DNA of 64,000 nt from positions 744,001 to 808,000 of the forward strand of contig JAXGYU010000001.1 of the NCBI GenBank assembly GCA_040772085.1. Direction: 5' to 3'. Under the pieces are notes generated by a model, which was not told where the DNA came from, did not search any database, and worked only from the letters and a program-made list of their open reading frames with translations. Numbering within the stretch: the stretch's first letter is position 1; every line of letters begins with the position of its first letter. Made by a program: the position numbers and the translations under genes. This document shows positions 63,855 through 64,000 of the stretch, one piece after another. This DNA comes from JAXGMV01 sp040772085 (GTDB lineage: Bacteria; Chloroflexota; Anaerolineae; Anaerolineales; Anaerolineaceae).

Positions 63855-64000
63855 ATGGAATTGATAATGACAGTGACAGCGCATTTCGATAAAAAGAGTG
63901 ACCAGGTTCAGATACACCTTGGCGATAAACAAACAATCACTGGCCCCAGATGCGCTACCGTGGAAGAATTGCTCTCAGTCCTCGAAAACTATAAAAACCT
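63855..64000 (+). CDS. Start of an unrecognised gene (cut by the window end)
   Basis: About 48 residues are visible from an ATG at 63855 (another ATG at 63867 is possible). The sequence includes FDKKSDQVQIHLGDKQTITG and TVEELLSVLENY, which could be the N-terminal TGS-like or ubiquitin-like part of a longer enzyme. GACGGA lies upstream, and a TATAAT at 63833-63838 may be the -10 of its promoter. I do not assign a function. Confidence 0.5.
   Translation, partial: MELIMTVTAHFDKKSDQVQIHLGDKQTITGPRCATVEELLSVLENYKN

Overview
The window looks like chromosomal DNA of a Chloroflexota bacterium, most likely Anaerolineae. The clues, all from sequence recognition without database search, are: two very large membrane proteins carrying the YYY-type DUF2298 domain; a topoisomerase I with an extra N-terminal zinc ribbon; a mevalonate kinase beside an isopentenyl phosphate kinase; tandem lipoproteins with NBR1-like four-tryptophan domains; and a bacterial family-B polymerase homologue. 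Genes are densely packed with many 1-20 bp overlaps. I saw no rRNA, tRNA or CRISPR array, and no gene-free stretch longer than about 300 bp.

Layout. 1-6.5 kb: a partial GntR regulator, a DinG-like exonuclease-helicase, a GH36 alpha-galactosidase and a membrane-anchored unknown. 6.5-7.25 kb: a complete IS200-type insertion sequence. 7.2-10.3 kb: a three-gene operon on the minus strand (RecA-like protein without a Walker A lysine, an 87-residue helical protein, and a family-B DNA polymerase homologue with broken catalytic motifs). Its consensus promoter has a LexA-type palindrome in the spacer. 10.35-17 kb, minus strand: queG, three lipoproteins, an M23 peptidase, a small unknown, a DUF1015 protein and DegV. 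17.1-25.4 kb, plus strand: ffh-rpsP-khpA-rimM-dprA-manC-topA, then a two-TM unknown. 25.5-29.7 kb, minus strand: a UbiA-family polyprenyl transferase, mevalonate kinase, isopentenyl phosphate kinase, dNTPase and greA. 29.8-48 kb, plus strand: tlyA, lepA and a glycan assembly cluster (UPF0104 membrane protein, CDP-paratose-type epimerase, GT4 glycosyltransferase, methyltransferase and four giant GT-C/DUF2298 membrane proteins). 48-64 kb: cmk, a C69 peptidase, a histidine kinase lacking its phospho-acceptor His, a GNAT enzyme, csaA, rpoC, gyrA, an HD hydrolase, a SanA-like protein, a DUF4230 protein and the start of another gene.

The best candidate for an undescribed system is the 7.2-10.3 kb operon. 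An inactive-looking RecA-like protein and an inactive-looking polymerase under probable SOS control recall the logic of ImuA/ImuB (RecA-like protein plus non-catalytic polymerase acting as adaptors in damage tolerance), but built on family B instead of family Y. The IS200 copy sits directly at the 3' end of the polymerase gene, and its end appears to supply the last codons. Secondary points of interest are a perfect intrinsic-terminator hairpin inside the first codons of queG, promoters placed so that dinG and the RecA-like gene would make leaderless mRNAs, the degenerate histidine kinase, and the glycan cluster next to a polyprenyl-phosphate supply operon.
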